In this document: positions 21,413-30,154 of the stretch, piece after piece
Layout of the letters: every line of letters begins with the position of its first letter
How positions within the stretch are numbered: the first letter of the stretch is position 1
Source of the DNA: Sedimenticola hydrogenitrophicus
GTDB taxonomy: Bacteria > Pseudomonadota > Gammaproteobacteria > Chromatiales > Chromatiaceae
Assembly (NCBI RefSeq): GCF_029017505.1
Contig: NZ_JAQGEI010000018.1
Span: 1 to 64,000 of the forward strand
DNA length: 64,000 nt
Reading direction: 5' to 3'
Notes under the pieces: generated by a model
What the model was told of the DNA's origin: nothing
Database searches by the model: none
Seen by the model: only the letters and a program-made list of their open reading frames with translations
Made by a program: the position numbers and the translations under genes

Positions 21413-22504
21413 ATGTCGAGAGTCTACAATTTCAGCGCCGGGCCAGCCGCCCTGCCGGAAGAGGTACTGAAACAGGCCCAGGAAGAGATGCTTGATTGGC
21501 AGGGCTGCGGCATGTCCGTCATGGAGATGAGCCACCGCGGCAAGGAGTTCATGTCCATCGCCGCCCAGGCCGAGAGCGATCTGCGCGAGCTGATGGCGAT
21601 TCCGGACAACTACAAGGTGCTGTTCCTGCAGGGTGGCGCCTCCAGCCAGTTCTCCATGGTGCCGATGAATCTGCTGCGCGGTAAGGGGAGCGCCGACTAC
21701 ATCAATACCGGCTCCTGGTCGAAGAAGGCGATTGGCGAGGCGAAGAAATATTGTCAGGTGAATGTGGTGGGAGAGACCCCCGCCGGTGAGTTCACCGTGC
21801 CGGCGGCCGATACCCTGACGCTCAACCCGGATGCGGCCTACCTGCACTACACCCCGAACGAGACCATCCAGGGTGTCGAATTTCCCTATGTTCCGGCCGA
21901 TGCTCCGGAGAGTGGCGCGGTGCCGCTGGTGGGCGATTTCTCCTCCACTATTCTCTCCCGTCCGGTGGATGTGAGCAAATACGGGGTGATCTACGCCGGC
22001 GCCCAGAAAAACATTGGACCGGCCGGGCTCACGGTGGTGATCGTCCGCGACGATCTGATCGGGGAAACCGTGGCCGGGACCCCGGCCATGTTCGACTATA
22101 AGATCCAGGCGGATGGCGAATCCATGTACAACACGCCGCCCACCTATAGCTGGTATCTGGCCGGGCTGGTGTTCCAGTGGCTGAAGCGCAACGGCGGCCT
22201 GGTGGCCATGGCCGCGACCAACCAGCGCAAGGCGGCCGCCCTGTACGCCGCCATCGATGGTTCCGGTTTCTATAACAACCCGGTGGAGGTGAGCTGTCGC
22301 TCCTGGATGAACGTGCCCTTTACCCTGGTCGATGCCGAACTGGACGGCAAATTCCTGGCCGAGGCCAAGGAGGCGGGGCTGGTGACGCTGAAAGGCCACC
22401 GCTCGGTGGGCGGCATGCGCGCCAGCATCTACAACGCCATGCCGGAGGCGGGGGTGCAGGCCCTGATCGACTTCATGGCCGATTTCGAGAAACGCAACGG
22501 CTGA
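21413..22504 (+). CDS. serC: Phosphoserine aminotransferase
   Basis: PLP enzyme converting 3-phosphohydroxypyruvate and glutamate to phosphoserine, and serving pyridoxine synthesis in many proteobacteria. 363 residues; start MSRVYNFSAGPAALPEEVL is the classic SerC N-terminus. The PLP lysine is K199 in AGAQKNIGPAG. GHRSVGGMRASIYNAMP near the end binds substrate phosphate. It follows gyrA by 44 bases, with a GGAGAG ribosome site, and precedes a phosphoglycerate dehydrogenase gene. Confidence 0.97.
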   Translation: MSRVYNFSAGPAALPEEVLKQAQEEMLDWQGCGMSVMEMSHRGKEFMSIAAQAESDLRELMAIPDNYKVLFLQGGASSQFSMVPMNLLRGKGSADYINTGSWSKKAIGEAKKYCQVNVVGETPAGEFTVPAADTLTLNPDAAYLHYTPNETIQGVEFPYVPADAPESGAVPLVGDFSSTILSRPVDVSKYGVIYAGAQKNIGPAGLTVVIVRDDLIGETVAGTPAMFDYKIQADGESMYNTPPTYSWYLAGLVFQWLKRNGGLVAMAATNQRKAAALYAAIDGSGFYNNPVEVSCRSWMNVPFTLVDAELDGKFLAEAKEAGLVTLKGHRSVGGMRASIYNAMPEAGVQALIDFMADFEKRNG

Positions 22505-22756
22505 ACAGGCGGGGCGAGGGACCTCTGGAGATGGGGGCGGTTTCGCTTGCGATATCAAATAGATTCTATGTAATTAGCATATAAAACAGATAGTAAAGTA
22601 ATATATATAATCTATTTTGTTAACTATCATAGGGCCTGCCTGCCGCCCGGTAAGCCGCAGGCCGGGGGGCGGATCGCCCCCCGGCGCGGTGGCTGTGAAC
22701 TCCGGCTGTTCCCCGTACCCTCACTACAATACCTATAAGAGAGAGGGAGAACATCT
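22505..22756. promoter_or_regulatory. AT-rich region upstream of the phosphoglycerate dehydrogenase gene
   Basis: About 22555-22632 is strikingly AT-rich (runs such as AGTAATATATATAATC) inside very GC-rich DNA. It is followed by a GC-rich stretch with GGGGGGCGGATCGCCCCCC, a strong hairpin at about 22664-22686. It probably contains a promoter independent of gyrA-serC; exact elements could not be fixed. Confidence 0.45.
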
Positions 22757-23932
22757 ATGCACAAAATCCTGACCCTGAATAACATCTCCGTCGCTGGTCT
22801 GGACCGGCTGCCGCGTGACAGTTACGAGATCGCTTCGGAGATCACCCACCCGGACGCCATCCTGTTGCGCTCCTACAAGATGCACGATATGGAGATACCC
22901 CCTACCGTCAAGGCCATCGGCCGGGCCGGGGCCGGGGTCAACAACATCCCGGTGGAGCGCATGACCCAGCAGGGGGTGGTGGTGTTCAATGCCCCCGGCG
23001 CCAACTCCAACGCGGTCAAGGAGCTGGTGCTGGCCGGCATGCTGATGGCCTCGCGCAACATCGCCCAGGCCTGGGATTTTGCCCGCGGATTGAGCGGTGA
23101 GGATGCGGAGATCAACAAGGCGGTGGAGGCGGGCAAGAAGAACTTCGTCGGCTTCGAACTGCCCGGACGTACCCTGGGGGTGGTCGGCCTGGGGGCAATC
23201 GGCGTCAAGGTGGCCAACGCGGCCCACGCCCTGGGCATGAACGTGATCGGATACGATCCCACCATCACGGTCAGGAGCGCCTGGCAGCTCTCCTCCGACA
23301 TCAAGCAGGCCCTGAGCGTGGACGACCTGGTCTCCCAGTGTGACTACATCACCTTTCATGTCCCGCTGATCGAATCGACCCGGCACATGATCAATGCCGA
23401 GCGCCTGAAAAGCATGAAGAAGCACAGCGTGCTGCTCAACTTCGCCCGCTCCGGGATCATCGACGACCAGGCGGCGCTGGCGGCGCTGGACAGCGGTCAT
23501 CTCTATGCCTACGTCTGTGATTTCCCCAGCAATCTGCTGAAGGATCATCCCCGCTGCATCACCCTGCCGCATCTGGGCGCCTCCACGGCGGAGGCGGAGG
23601 ATAACTGTGCGGTGATGGTGGCGGATCAGCTGCGCAGCTACCTGGAGGACGGCAACATCAGCAATTCGGTCAATTTCCCGGATATCAATCTGCCTAGAAA
23701 TGGCGGCTATCGCCTCGCGGTGGTCAATTCCAATGTGCCCAATATGCTGGGCCAGATCTCCACCGATCTGGCGGAGAGCAACCTCAACATCATCGATATG
23801 CTCAACCGCTCGCGCAACGACGTGGCGGTCACCCTGCTCGATGTGGATCAGGCGCCGGATGAGGCCACGCTGCAGCGCATCGCCGCTATTGCCGGGGTAC
23901 TTTCGGTGCGTAGTCTGGGCCGCTCCGAATAG
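22757..23932 (+). CDS. serA: D-3-phosphoglycerate dehydrogenase (short form with ACT domain)
   Basis: Oxidises 3-phosphoglycerate to 3-phosphohydroxypyruvate, the first step of serine synthesis, one step before SerC. 391 residues: substrate-binding halves flank an NAD Rossmann domain with GRTLGVVGLGAIGVKVA; NFARSGI supplies the catalytic arginine and LPHLGAST the histidine. A C-terminal ACT domain (about 318-391) suggests serine feedback. It lacks the extra intervening domain of long SerA proteins. Beside serC, a role in serine synthesis is well supported. Confidence 0.92.
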   Translation: MHKILTLNNISVAGLDRLPRDSYEIASEITHPDAILLRSYKMHDMEIPPTVKAIGRAGAGVNNIPVERMTQQGVVVFNAPGANSNAVKELVLAGMLMASRNIAQAWDFARGLSGEDAEINKAVEAGKKNFVGFELPGRTLGVVGLGAIGVKVANAAHALGMNVIGYDPTITVRSAWQLSSDIKQALSVDDLVSQCDYITFHVPLIESTRHMINAERLKSMKKHSVLLNFARSGIIDDQAALAALDSGHLYAYVCDFPSNLLKDHPRCITLPHLGASTAEAEDNCAVMVADQLRSYLEDGNISNSVNFPDINLPRNGGYRLAVVNSNVPNMLGQISTDLAESNLNIIDMLNRSRNDVAVTLLDVDQAPDEATLQRIAAIAGVLSVRSLGRSE

Positions 23933-23938
23933 CCCGTT

Positions 23939-23976
23939 GCCCCGCCCACCAGCCTGTTGGTGAGGGTGGGCGGGGT
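23939..23976 (+). terminator. GC-rich hairpin between serA and pheA
   Basis: CCCCGCCCACC and GGTGGGCGGGG form an 11-bp stem just after the serA stop. There is no T-run, so it may be a Rho-assisted terminator, an mRNA stabiliser or an attenuation structure before pheA. Confidence 0.4.
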
Positions 23977-24109
23977 GGATCCGGTCTCATCACGGCGGGC
24001 ACGGGCCACGCCGTGGAAGGTGTGGCGGCGGCTGTGCGGCCTTGCACGCATAAGGTAGAATGCCCCCCTTGGATTTATCATTACTTTCAATCTTACCCGG
24101 CCGACAACT

Positions 24110-25195
24110 ATGAGTGAGCAGGAGAGTCTCCAACAGATCAGGGCACGGATCGATGCACTGGATAACCAGATCCAGGAGTTGATCAATCAGCGTGCCGCGG
24201 CGGCCCAGGCGGTGGCCCGGATCAAGCAGACCGAGGACGCGGACGCCTTTTTCTACCGTCCGGAACGCGAAGCGGCCATTCTCCGGACCATCAAACGCCG
24301 CAATACCGGACCGATGGGCAGCGAGGAGATGGCGCGGCTGTTTCGCGAGATCATGTCCGCCTGCCTGGCCCTGGAATTGCCGTTGCGGGTCGCCTTCCTC
24401 GGCCCCGCCGGGACCTTTACCCAGGCCGCGGCGCTGAAACACTTCGGCCATTCCGTGGAGACGGTACCGATGCACTCCATCCCGGACATCTTCCGCGAGG
24501 TGGAGTCGGGCAACGCGCACTACGGGGTGGTGCCGGTGGAGAACTCCACCGAAGGAGTGATCAATCACACCCTGGACATGTTCATCTCCTCCTCCCTCTC
24601 CATCTGCGGCGAGGTGATGATGCGCATTCACCACCACCTGTTGAGCCTGGAGTCCGACCTGAGCAAGATCGAGCGGGTCTACTCCCACCAGCAATCGCTG
24701 GCCCAGTGCCGGCTCTGGCTGGACCGCAATCTGCCGCAGGCCGAGCAGATCACCGTTGGCAGCAATGCCGAGGCGGCGCGCCTGGCCGGCAAGGAGAGCG
24801 GGAGCGCCGCTATTGCCGGTGAGATGGCAGCCGAGCTGTACCAGCTGAAAGGTCTGGCCCGCAACATCGAGGATGAACCGGACAACACCACCCGTTTTCT
24901 GGTGGTGGGGCGCCAGCTGGCTTCGCCCAGCGGGGAGGACAAGACCACCCTGATGTGCGCCACGCGCAACGTGGCGGGGGGGCTCAATGCCCTGTTGACA
25001 CCGCTGGCCAGGCACGGCATCAGTATGTCGCGTATCGAATCCCGCCCCTCGCGGCAGGGTAACTGGGACTACCTCTTCTTCATCGACATCAACGGGCATC
25101 GGGATGACGAGAATGTCCAGCAGGCGCTGACCGCCCTGGAGTCCGAGTCCAGGCTGCTCAAGGTGCTGGGCTCCTATCCCAATGCCGTGCTTTAG
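24110..25195 (+). CDS. pheA: Bifunctional chorismate mutase / prephenate dehydratase
   Basis: Makes phenylpyruvate from chorismate. 361 residues with three parts: an AroQ-type chorismate mutase (about 1-90, LQQIRARIDALDNQIQELI with later YRPEREAAIL); a prephenate dehydratase (about 95-275, FLGPAGTFTQAA, VPVENSTEG, catalytic DNTTRF); and an ACT domain with the ESRPSRQGNWDY regulatory motif. Phenylalanine feedback is therefore expected. The run pheA-hisC-tyrA is typical of gammaproteobacterial aromatic clusters. Confidence 0.97.
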   Translation: MSEQESLQQIRARIDALDNQIQELINQRAAAAQAVARIKQTEDADAFFYRPEREAAILRTIKRRNTGPMGSEEMARLFREIMSACLALELPLRVAFLGPAGTFTQAAALKHFGHSVETVPMHSIPDIFREVESGNAHYGVVPVENSTEGVINHTLDMFISSSLSICGEVMMRIHHHLLSLESDLSKIERVYSHQQSLAQCRLWLDRNLPQAEQITVGSNAEAARLAGKESGSAAIAGEMAAELYQLKGLARNIEDEPDNTTRFLVVGRQLASPSGEDKTTLMCATRNVAGGLNALLTPLARHGISMSRIESRPSRQGNWDYLFFIDINGHRDDENVQQALTALESESRLLKVLGSYPNAVL

Positions 25196-25228
25196 ACAGA
25201 CCGCAGTTTGAAAACAGGGAAATCCATC

Positions 25229-26341
25229 ATGACCGAGACCGCCAACCGATTTCTGGCCATTGCCGTACCCGGCGTCACCAACCTGAAGCCCTACGTGCCG
25301 GGCAAACCGATCTCCGAACTGGAGCGGGAGCTGGGCATAACCGATTCAGTCAAGCTGGCCTCCAACGAGAACCCGTTGGGCTGCAGTGAACTTGCCAAGG
25401 CGGCGATTAAGGCGGAGCTTGCCCATGTGGGACTCTACCCGGATGGCGGCGGCGTGGAGTTGCGTGCCGCGCTGGCGGCCAAACACGGCATCGCGCCCAA
25501 CCGGATCACCCTGGGCAACGGTTCCAACGATGTGCTGGACATGGTCGCCCGGGTGTTTCTGGCGCCCGGCTATGAGTCGCTGTTCTCCCAATACGCCTTT
25601 GCCGTCTACCCCATCAGCAGCCAGGCGGTGGGGGCCACGCTGAATGTCGTGCCGGCGAAGGATTATGGTCACGACCTGGAGGAGATGCTCAACCGGGTGG
25701 GGGAGAATACCCGGGTGGTGTGGGTCGCCAACCCCAACAACCCGACCGGCACCTGGCTGAACGGAGAAGAGCTGGAGGGCTTTATCGCCGCCGTGCCGGC
25801 CAATGTGATCGTGGTGGTGGACGAGGCCTATATCGAATATGTGGACGAGCCGGACTACCCCGACGCCAGCCAGTGGCTGGACAAGTACCCCAACCTGATC
25901 GTCACCCGCACCTTCTCCAAGAGTTACGGGCTCGCCTCCCTGCGGGTCGGTTACGGCCTGGCCCATGCCGACATCACCGATCTGTTGAACCGGGTGCGCC
26001 AGCCGTTCAATGTCAACAGCATGGCCCTGGCGGCGGCCCGGGCGGCCCTGGAGGACCAGGAGTTTATCCGCCGCTCGGTGGAGTTGAACCGGGCCGGCAT
26101 GGCCCAGCTGACCGGCGCCTTCGCGGCCATGGGGCTGGAATACATCCCCTCGGTGGGCAATTTCGTCACCGTGGATGTGGGGCGGCCGGCGGCCGAGGTG
26201 GACCAGGGGCTGCTGCGGACCGGCTGCATCACCCGGCCGGTGGCCAACTACGGCCTCCCCAATCACCTGCGCATCACCATCGGCACCGAGGGCGAGAACA
26301 GCCGGGTATTGGCGGCGCTGAAGCAGGTGCTGGCCGTATGA
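25229..26341 (+). CDS. hisC: Histidinol-phosphate aminotransferase, aromatic-cluster type
   Basis: PLP aminotransferase, 370 residues from the ATG at 25229; an in-frame TTG at 25208 is not preferred. Key parts are KLASNENPLG, YPDGGG, NPNNPTGTWL, DEAYIEYV and the PLP lysine K231 in TFSKSYGLASLRVGYG. Its place between pheA and tyrA, rather than in a his operon, implies that it also transaminates phenylpyruvate, hydroxyphenylpyruvate or prephenate, as reported for HisC2-type enzymes. It overlaps tyrA by 4 bases (ATGA), so the two are coupled. Confidence 0.95.
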   Translation: MTETANRFLAIAVPGVTNLKPYVPGKPISELERELGITDSVKLASNENPLGCSELAKAAIKAELAHVGLYPDGGGVELRAALAAKHGIAPNRITLGNGSNDVLDMVARVFLAPGYESLFSQYAFAVYPISSQAVGATLNVVPAKDYGHDLEEMLNRVGENTRVVWVANPNNPTGTWLNGEELEGFIAAVPANVIVVVDEAYIEYVDEPDYPDASQWLDKYPNLIVTRTFSKSYGLASLRVGYGLAHADITDLLNRVRQPFNVNSMALAAARAALEDQEFIRRSVELNRAGMAQLTGAFAAMGLEYIPSVGNFVTVDVGRPAAEVDQGLLRTGCITRPVANYGLPNHLRITIGTEGENSRVLAALKQVLAV

Positions 26342-27219
26342 TTATTCGCCGGCTGGCCATCATCGGGGTTGGACTTATCGGTGGTTCGCTGGCGCGGGCG
26401 TTGCGTGCGGCCGGCGCGGTGGGTGAGATCGTCGGTTGCGGCCGGGGTCCGGCCAACCTGGAACGCGCTGTCCAGCTGGGCGTGATCGACCGCTATACCC
26501 ACGACGTGGGTGAAGCGGTGGCGGGGGCCGATATGGTGTTCCTGGCGGTACCGCTGGGCGCCATGCGCGCGACCTTCGCCGCCATGAAGGGGCACCTGGC
26601 GGCCGATGCGGTGATCACTGACGGCGGCAGTGCCAAGTTCAGCGTGGTCGAAGATTGCCGGGCGGTGTTCGGCGAGGTGCTGCCCAATCTGGTGGCGGGT
26701 CATCCCATCGCCGGTACTGAAAACAGTGGCGTTGAGGCCGCGTTCGCCGAACTCTACCAGAACCGGCGGATCATCCTCACCCCCACGGAAGGGACCTCCC
26801 CGGAGGCCCTGGCCCGGGTGCGGGCGATGTGGCAGGCGTGTGGCGGCGAGATCACCCTGATGAGTGTGGCGCATCACGACGAGGTGCTGGCCGCCACTTC
26901 CCATCTGCCCCATATGCTCGCCTTCGGCCTGGTGGATACCCTGGCGCGGATGAAGGAGAACGATGAGATTTTCCGCTACGCCGCCGGCGGGTTCAGGGAC
27001 TTTACCCGGATCGCCTCAAGCAACCCGGTGATGTGGCGCGATGTCTGTGTCGCCAATCGCCGTGCATTGGGGGAGATGATGTCCCACTACCTGAGTGAGA
27101 TGCAGGAGCTGGCGGAGACCATTGAACGCGGGGATGGTGAGCGGCTGCTGGAGATATTTACCCGGGCAAAGTGTGCCCGCGACCGCTATATCGACGGCGT
27201 GCTCGACTCCCCGGAGTGA
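26338..27219 (+). CDS. tyrA: Prephenate / arogenate dehydrogenase
   Basis: 293 residues beginning at the ATG that overlaps the hisC stop. The NAD-binding motif is IIGVGLIGGSLARAL; FLAVPLG, TDGGSAKF, HPIAGTENSGVEAA and the substrate-binding SHLPHMLAF and GGFRDFTRIA follow. It catalyses oxidative decarboxylation toward hydroxyphenylpyruvate. In Pseudomonas this protein is fused to or followed by AroA, then cmk and rpsA. Here it is free-standing and the cluster stops, an apparent break in synteny. Confidence 0.95.
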   Translation: MIIRRLAIIGVGLIGGSLARALRAAGAVGEIVGCGRGPANLERAVQLGVIDRYTHDVGEAVAGADMVFLAVPLGAMRATFAAMKGHLAADAVITDGGSAKFSVVEDCRAVFGEVLPNLVAGHPIAGTENSGVEAAFAELYQNRRIILTPTEGTSPEALARVRAMWQACGGEITLMSVAHHDEVLAATSHLPHMLAFGLVDTLARMKENDEIFRYAAGGFRDFTRIASSNPVMWRDVCVANRRALGEMMSHYLSEMQELAETIERGDGERLLEIFTRAKCARDRYIDGVLDSPE

Positions 27220-27261
27220 GCCGTCGGTCCGCAGCGGGACGGCGCGCCCGCGCCATTCAGG

Positions 27262-27489
27262 TTACCAGTCGCCAAACCGGGGGCGTGCCGCCAGCCGCTC
27301 GCGGCACCGCAGCAGCAGAGCGGCACGGGTACTCTCGCTAAAGGCGGCCCAGCCTTTGATCTCTTCGAGTGAACGCCCGCAGCCGAGACAGACATCATCG
27401 TCATCCAGGGTGCACATACGCACACAGGGCGAGTGCAGGGCCTCATCCTGGCTCATCCGGTATTTCCGCTCGATAAAGTCGCTGCTCAT
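27262..27489 (-). CDS. DUF1289 small cysteine protein
   Basis: 75 residues with the DUF1289 core SPCVRMCTLDDDDVCLGCGR followed by SLEEIKGWAAFS. Four cysteines in C-x3-C and C-x2-C spacing suggest a metal or iron-sulfur site. The function is not known. It is convergent with tyrA. A later in-frame ATG (27456) could also be the start, since the conserved part begins after it. Confidence 0.88.
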   Translation of the reverse strand: MSSDFIERKYRMSQDEALHSPCVRMCTLDDDDVCLGCGRSLEEIKGWAAFSESTRAALLLRCRERLAARPRFGDW

Positions 27490-27559
27490 ACCTAAGAGGG
27501 TAGATCACCCGCGGCAGGGGCCAAACCCTGGAAAGCGCAGGGTCTGGGAGGTGTATTTA

Positions 27560-27782
27560 GGACCTGTCAATAAATAACAGTTACATCTTGCTGGTCTTTT
27601 CGTCCGCCTTCTGCGTTACGGCAAGACTTAAATAGAACGACTATGCGCGCCTTGCCGTGCGACGTGAAGGGATTCACTAATGCCGCGGGGGCAGGGATGC
27701 CCAGGAGCGGCCTTGAAGGCAAACGCCCCTTCAAGTTAAAAAAAACCGGCGCAATATGCGGCAGTTATTTCATTCCAGGCCC
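27560..27782. repeat. 223-bp MITE-like element with TTA target duplication
   Basis: Ends GGACCTGTCAATAAATAAC and GGGCCTGGAATGAAATAAC (other strand), flanked by TTA at 27557-27559 and 27783-27785. The interior holds a GCCGCTCC-type arm and several short palindromes and has no coding capacity. The same TTA target preference is seen for the MITE-1 family. Confidence 0.65.
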
Positions 27783-27789
27783 TTACCGC

Positions 27790-27951
27790 TCAGCTTTTCT
27801 GATGCTCTGAATCGTCGGCCAGTTTTTGCAGGATTCTCCAGCGCCTGTGACGGCCCGAAAGCGGGTTGCGTCTGAGTAGCCGACCCATGCAGTCAATGAA
27901 GTAGGGGCGTTCTCTCTTGTTACTGACTCCAATCTGGATACGTCTCTTCAT
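27790..27951 (-). CDS. Small basic protein downstream of bfd, unknown function
   Basis: A 53-residue frame from the ATG at 27951, which lies 11 bases after the bfd stop codon on the same strand, with GGAAGA upstream. The product begins MKRRIQIGVSNKRERPYF and is strongly basic in its first 40 residues (RLLRRNPLSGRHRRWRIL), with a more acidic tail. Its position behind bfd and a Fur-type box suggests iron-regulated co-expression. I do not recognise it; codon use looks coding, but short length keeps confidence moderate. Confidence 0.5.
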   Translation of the reverse strand: MKRRIQIGVSNKRERPYFIDCMGRLLRRNPLSGRHRRWRILQKLADDSEHQKS

Positions 27952-27962
27952 GGGGTCTTCCC

Positions 27963-28163
27963 TCAGGCCGCCCTGGCGTGATCGGGGCTACAGGCCGGCG
28001 ACTGGATCGCTTCATGCAACACCGCACGGGCGCAATCGGCGCAGCGACCGCAGCAGGTGGCGACATTCAGCTGTTCACTCAGCGCCTCCATAGAGTTGGC
28101 TCCATTACGGGCGGCTGCACGAATGTCCTTGTCGGTGATGCCATGACAAATGCAGACATACAT
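27963..28163 (-). CDS. bfd: Bacterioferritin-associated ferredoxin
   Basis: 66 residues from MYVCICHGITDKDI. The four [2Fe-2S] ligands read C-x-C at the N-terminus and CGRC-type C-x2-C after ATCC, the Bfd pattern. Bfd donates electrons to bacterioferritin so that stored ferric iron can be released under iron limitation. It is divergent from two bacterioferritin genes with a Fur-like box between them, just upstream of its own start. An upstream GTG (28178) is not needed. Confidence 0.95.
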   Translation of the reverse strand: MYVCICHGITDKDIRAAARNGANSMEALSEQLNVATCCGRCADCARAVLHEAIQSPACSPDHARAA

Positions 28164-28187
28164 GGTCGGGTGCTCCACTAGTAGTGC

Positions 28188-28206
28188 AAATGAGAATGAT
28201 TCATAA
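28188..28206. promoter_or_regulatory. Fur-box-like operator between bfd and bfr
   Basis: AAATGAGAATGATTCATAA resembles the 19-bp Fur consensus GATAATGATAATCATTATC, with the central TGA-AAT-ATT-TCA type symmetry. It sits 25-43 bases upstream of the bfd start, where Fur would block bfd transcription in iron-rich cells. Confidence 0.65.
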
Positions 28207-28319
28207 TATATTTAACATCAGGTGATTTGTCCAGTGATATATGTCAATTACTTGATCGCTGGTGTGATGGCGGGTTTGGTCTATAAATTAGGGGATGGTC
28301 AGGTAAGTGGGGGAATAAG

Positions 28320-28787
28320 ATGAAGGGAGACAAACAGGTAATAACCGAGCTAAACGGTGTCTTGCGGGGTCAGTTAACGGCGATCAACCAGTTCTTTCTG
28401 CATGCGCGGATGTTCGGCAACTGGGGGCTTGGCGAACTGAATGAACACGATTATAAGTGGTCCATCAAGGCGATGAAGCAGGCAGATGAGCTGATCGAGC
28501 GAATTCTGTTTCTTGAGGGGCTGCCCAATCTGCAGGACCTGGGCAAGCTGTTGCTGGGCCAGGATGTTGAGGAGATGTTGCAGGGTGATCTGCAGCTGGT
28601 ATCGGACCTCCACGCCGGGCTGCTGGGGGCGATCGCCCTGTGTGAGACAGAGCAGGATTTTGTTTCGCGTGATCTGCTGGAGGATATCCTGGAGGCTGAA
28701 GAGGCACACATCGACTGGCTGGAGAGCCAGCTCTGGCTGATTGCCCATACCGGGCTGGAGAACTACCAGCAGTCCATGGCTTCCTGA
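28320..28787 (+). CDS. bfr: Bacterioferritin, haem-binding subunit lacking a complete ferroxidase site
   Basis: 155 residues of Bfr type. Numbered against E. coli Bfr, the haem ligand M52 is kept (KAMKQAD), as are E127 and H130 (EAEEAHIDW). However, E18 is Q, Y25 is F, E51 is A, H54 is Q and E94 is V, so the di-iron centre cannot form. The neighbour encodes the complementary subunit. Mixed 24-mers with such subunits are known from Pseudomonas putida and others. It stores iron in the cytoplasm; haem assists electron entry from Bfd. Transcribed divergently from bfd. Confidence 0.93.
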   Translation: MKGDKQVITELNGVLRGQLTAINQFFLHARMFGNWGLGELNEHDYKWSIKAMKQADELIERILFLEGLPNLQDLGKLLLGQDVEEMLQGDLQLVSDLHAGLLGAIALCETEQDFVSRDLLEDILEAEEAHIDWLESQLWLIAHTGLENYQQSMAS

Positions 28788-28813
28788 GGCGGCTACCGCC
28801 GAGGAGAAAAAGA

Positions 28814-29299
28814 ATGAAAGGCAAAAAAAGGGTACTGGAACAGCTACAACAACTGCTGGCGGGTGAACTGGCGGCTCGGGACCAGTATTTCATCCATTCC
28901 CGCATGTACGACGACTGGGGTCTGCATCGGCTCTATGAGCGTATCCATCACGAGATGGAGGACGAAACCGGGCACGCCGATTCCCTGATCAAACGCATCC
29001 TGTTTCTGGAAGGGGTGCCCGATCTTTCCGATCAGGAGAAACTCCATGTCGGCAAAACCGTACCAGAGATGTTGCAAAACGACCTGGATGTGGAGTACCA
29101 GGTGGTCGCCGCGCTGAAGAAGGCCATCGCCATCTGTGAAGAGGAGCGGGATTATCAGACCCGTGAGATCCTGGAGGTGATGCTGGATGACACGGAAGAG
29201 GATCACGCCTACTGGCTGGAGAAGCAGCTCGGATTGATCAAGCGGGTCGGGCTTAAAAACTACCTGCAGTCCCAGATGGGGGACGACGGGGGATCCTAG
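28814..29299 (+). CDS. bfr: Bacterioferritin, ferroxidase subunit lacking the haem methionine
   Basis: 161 residues. The ferroxidase ligands E18, Y25, E51, H54 and E94 are all present, and E128/H131 (DTEEDHAYW) match E127/H130 after a one-residue shift. The haem ligand M52 is threonine (EDETGHAD). It should oxidise ferrous iron but not bind inter-subunit haem in the usual way. It lies 26 bases after the other bacterioferritin with GAGGAGA as ribosome site, so the two are co-expressed and probably co-assembled. Confidence 0.93.
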   Translation: MKGKKRVLEQLQQLLAGELAARDQYFIHSRMYDDWGLHRLYERIHHEMEDETGHADSLIKRILFLEGVPDLSDQEKLHVGKTVPEMLQNDLDVEYQVVAALKKAIAICEEERDYQTREILEVMLDDTEEDHAYWLEKQLGLIKRVGLKNYLQSQMGDDGGS

Positions 29300-29386
29300 C
29301 CCGTAATTCCATTTATCAAGGCCGGCTTTGCCAATCGCCTGCGTATCCGGTATATAATTGCCCCCTAATGAAGTTTTGGAGGCAGT

Positions 29387-29995
29387 ATGTCCGAGCAGCA
29401 AAAATTTGATAAAGCCACGGCCCTGTTTGATCAGGCGAACAGTGAAGACCCCAACCGAGTAACCGTGGAGGGCAAGGAGTGGCCGAAAGAGTTGCTCTAC
29501 TCCCACCGCATGTCCGAGATGCTGGCGCGCTATGCGCCGGAGACGGACGATGCCATGAAACTGGCGATCCGCGCGCAGCATATCCAGCGCTGGAAGACCC
29601 CCCGGGACTCCTACCCAGAGGGACGTCAGGGTTACTTCCAGTGGCGCACCGGCCTGTATAAATTTCATGCCGAGACGGCCGGCCGGCTGATGGCCGAGGC
29701 GGGCTACGACGCGGCAAGTATCGAGCGGGCAAAAAAGGCGGTTGGCAAGAAGGCCCTGAAGGTGAATCCGGACAGCCAGTTGCTGGAAGATGTGGCGGAC
29801 CTGGTCTTTATCGAACACTACATGCTCGAATTTGCCGAAAAGCATCCCGAATACAGCGAAGAGAAGTGGCTCGATATCGTCCGCAAGACCTGGGCAAAGA
29901 TGTCCGCGGCGGCCCAGGAGTTTGCCCTCTCCGGGGCGCTTAAACTGCCGGAACCCCTGATACCCCTGATTCAGAAGGCGGTCAGCGGGAAATAG
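29387..29995 (+). CDS. DUF4202 family protein
   Basis: 202 residues matching the DUF4202 family over most of their length. Recognisable parts are LLYSHRMSEMLARYAP, LAIRAQHIQRWKTPRDSYP, GYFQWRTGLYKFHAE and EDVADLVFIEHYMLEF. The spaced histidines and aspartates (SHRM, AQHI, H in FHAE, D/E in VADLVFIEH) resemble an HD-type metal hydrolase core, but this is an impression and not a proven fold. The protein should be cytoplasmic. GGAGG lies before the start. No operon partner. Confidence 0.82.
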   Translation: MSEQQKFDKATALFDQANSEDPNRVTVEGKEWPKELLYSHRMSEMLARYAPETDDAMKLAIRAQHIQRWKTPRDSYPEGRQGYFQWRTGLYKFHAETAGRLMAEAGYDAASIERAKKAVGKKALKVNPDSQLLEDVADLVFIEHYMLEFAEKHPEYSEEKWLDIVRKTWAKMSAAAQEFALSGALKLPEPLIPLIQKAVSGK

Positions 29996-30154
29996 CGTAA
30001 CACCGCCTGTCGGGTTGCGCCTTCGGCCAACCCGACCTACCGTAATTCGGGCAGGTCGGATTAGCGTAGCCTTGTAGGCTGGATGCAGCCGCCAGTACCC
30101 CAACTGAAAAAATCACCGGCCTGGCGTAGCGGAATCCGGGAAAAACGGGCCAAA
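29996..30154. repeat. Short palindromic repeats
   Basis: Contains CGGGTTGCGCCTTCGGCCAACCCG (a hairpin near 30011-30035) and a GTAGGCTGGATG/GGAATCCGGG type stretch. Both belong to dispersed repeat classes seen elsewhere in the window. Confidence 0.5.

Noticed and set aside
21407-22558. 383-codon minus-strand frame across serC
   Set aside because: Antisense shadow of serC with the same compositional bias; no recognisable motif.
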